A stretch of 64,000 nucleotides of DNA from Arthrobacter sp. StoSoilB22 (GTDB lineage Bacteria; Actinomycetota; Actinomycetes; Actinomycetales; Micrococcaceae): the NCBI RefSeq assembly GCF_019977315.1, contig NZ_AP024652.1:1736001-1800000 (forward strand). Reading direction: 5' to 3'. Position numbers and translations under genes: made by a program. The notes below the pieces were generated by a model. The model saw only the letters and a list, made by a program, of their open reading frames with translations, had not been told where the DNA came from and made no database searches. The number at the start of each line of letters is the position of its first letter. The stretch's first letter is position 1. Positions 63,568 to 64,000 of the stretch are shown here, in pieces.

Positions 63568-64000
63568 GTGGTAGATCGAAAAGACATTGGCTCATGGTTG
63601 AGCGGTCCGGACACGTCCGGAATCTCCAAATATCCCGGTGAACGGCTTGGCTTGCCAGAGTCCGGTCCCGGCTCCATGGCGCGGGCAGGACGCCGCATCC
63701 TGGGAATCGTGGTGGACTGGGCGATCGCACTGGTGATCAGCAACTTTGCCTTCGGCGGTGATGCGTGGGCAACCTTGGCCATCTTCGCCGCGGAGCAGAT
63801 CCTCCTGATCGGAACGCTGGGGTACAGCATCGGTCACAGAATCGCCGGGATCCACGTGGTCCGACTGGGCGGCGGTCCTGCTGGACCTTTGGCCGCCGTG
63901 GTGCGCACCCTCCTTCTGTGTCTTGTCATCCCCGCAGCGGTGTTCGACCCCGATCATCGCGGGCTGCACGACAAGGCGATGAACACGATCCTCATCAGGA
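63568..64000 (+). CDS. RDD-family membrane protein, partial
   Basis: The gene runs off the right edge of the window, so the C-terminus is missing. The visible 144 residues begin VVDRKDIGSWLSGPDTSG. They include RAGRRILGIVVDWAIALVISNFAF, the R-x-x-x-D signature of the RDD family within the first transmembrane helix. A second hydrophobic segment follows, then GYSIGHRIAGIHVVRLGGGP, and DHRGLHDKAMNTI near the edge. RDD proteins are membrane proteins of mostly unknown function, some linked to sodium/proton antiport. In mycobacteria an RDD gene (Rv2219A) lies beside glnA1, as here. Confidence 0.85.
   Translation, partial: MVDRKDIGSWLSGPDTSGISKYPGERLGLPESGPGSMARAGRRILGIVVDWAIALVISNFAFGGDAWATLAIFAAEQILLIGTLGYSIGHRIAGIHVVRLGGGPAGPLAAVVRTLLLCLVIPAAVFDPDHRGLHDKAMNTILIR

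Noticed and set aside
1-64000. Mobile elements, CRISPR arrays, tRNA or rRNA genes
   Set aside because: No transposase or integrase motifs, spaced direct-repeat arrays or tRNA cloverleaf sequences were seen; the content is core chromosome.

Overview
The window looks like a chromosomal segment of a high-GC actinobacterium of the Micrococcaceae, most likely Arthrobacter or Paenarthrobacter. The reasons are the high GC content, many GTG starts, gene neighbourhoods that match Mycobacterium and Corynebacterium core blocks, and a MurE that lacks the diaminopimelate signature, as expected for a lysine-type peptidoglycan. I see no insertion sequences, prophage genes, CRISPR arrays, tRNAs or rRNAs. It reads as core chromosome.

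Layout. (1) 1-3303: gcvH, a GarA/OdhI-type FHA protein, the MerR-type division regulator ftsR, a DUF151 nuclease and a second MerR gene, in the order of M. tuberculosis Rv1826-Rv1830. (2) 3359-14026: an orphan ParA ATPase, pyruvate carboxylase, a long-chain acyl-CoA ligase, a ROK sugar kinase, a small membrane protein, two tandem alpha/beta hydrolases and a PlsC-like acyltransferase. (3) 14093-23438: class II DAHP synthase, a PASTA Ser/Thr kinase at the pknL position, a LysM/transglycosylase wall enzyme, an Rv2175c-like DNA-binding protein, a polyprenyl diphosphate synthase coupled to a lipoprotein, DNA polymerase IV and a DUF3040 protein. (4) 23829-43506: a complete division and cell wall (dcw) cluster, mraZ-rsmH-ftsL-ftsI-murE-murF-mraY-murD-ftsW-murG-murC-ftsQ-ftsZ-pgeF-yggS-sepF-yggT-divIVA, with many 4- to 8-bp overlaps. 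(5) 43605-55861: lspA, rluD-like, dnaE, a flavin reductase, hisD, nrdR, an SDR enzyme, polyphosphate glucokinase, map, a tiny SPOR-like gene and panB. (6) 56052-64000: glnA2, glnE, a GNAT acetyltransferase, a small HTH gene, a hypothetical gene, glnA1 and the start of an RDD membrane protein that runs off the window.

How the parts connect. The division genes are both in the dcw cluster and linked to the first block: a 23-bp dyad of the form ACCYTCAAC-N5-GSTTARGGT lies upstream of ftsZ and again upstream of the second merR gene. This makes it a good candidate operator for FtsR or its MerR neighbour. Nitrogen assimilation is represented by two glutamine synthetases, their adenylyltransferase, and a four-element GlnR-type box before glnA1. 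Cell-wall signalling is represented by the PASTA kinase with its likely substrate gene and a LysM hydrolase.

Several genes have a TANNNT -10 element exactly six bases before the start codon, which indicates leaderless transcripts. This was used to choose several starts. No clearly novel multi-gene system is visible. The most useful new leads are regulatory: the shared 23-bp dyad, the twin palindromes on the small HTH gene, the GlnR box, the MraZ repeats and a possible 17-codon upstream ORF before divIVA.
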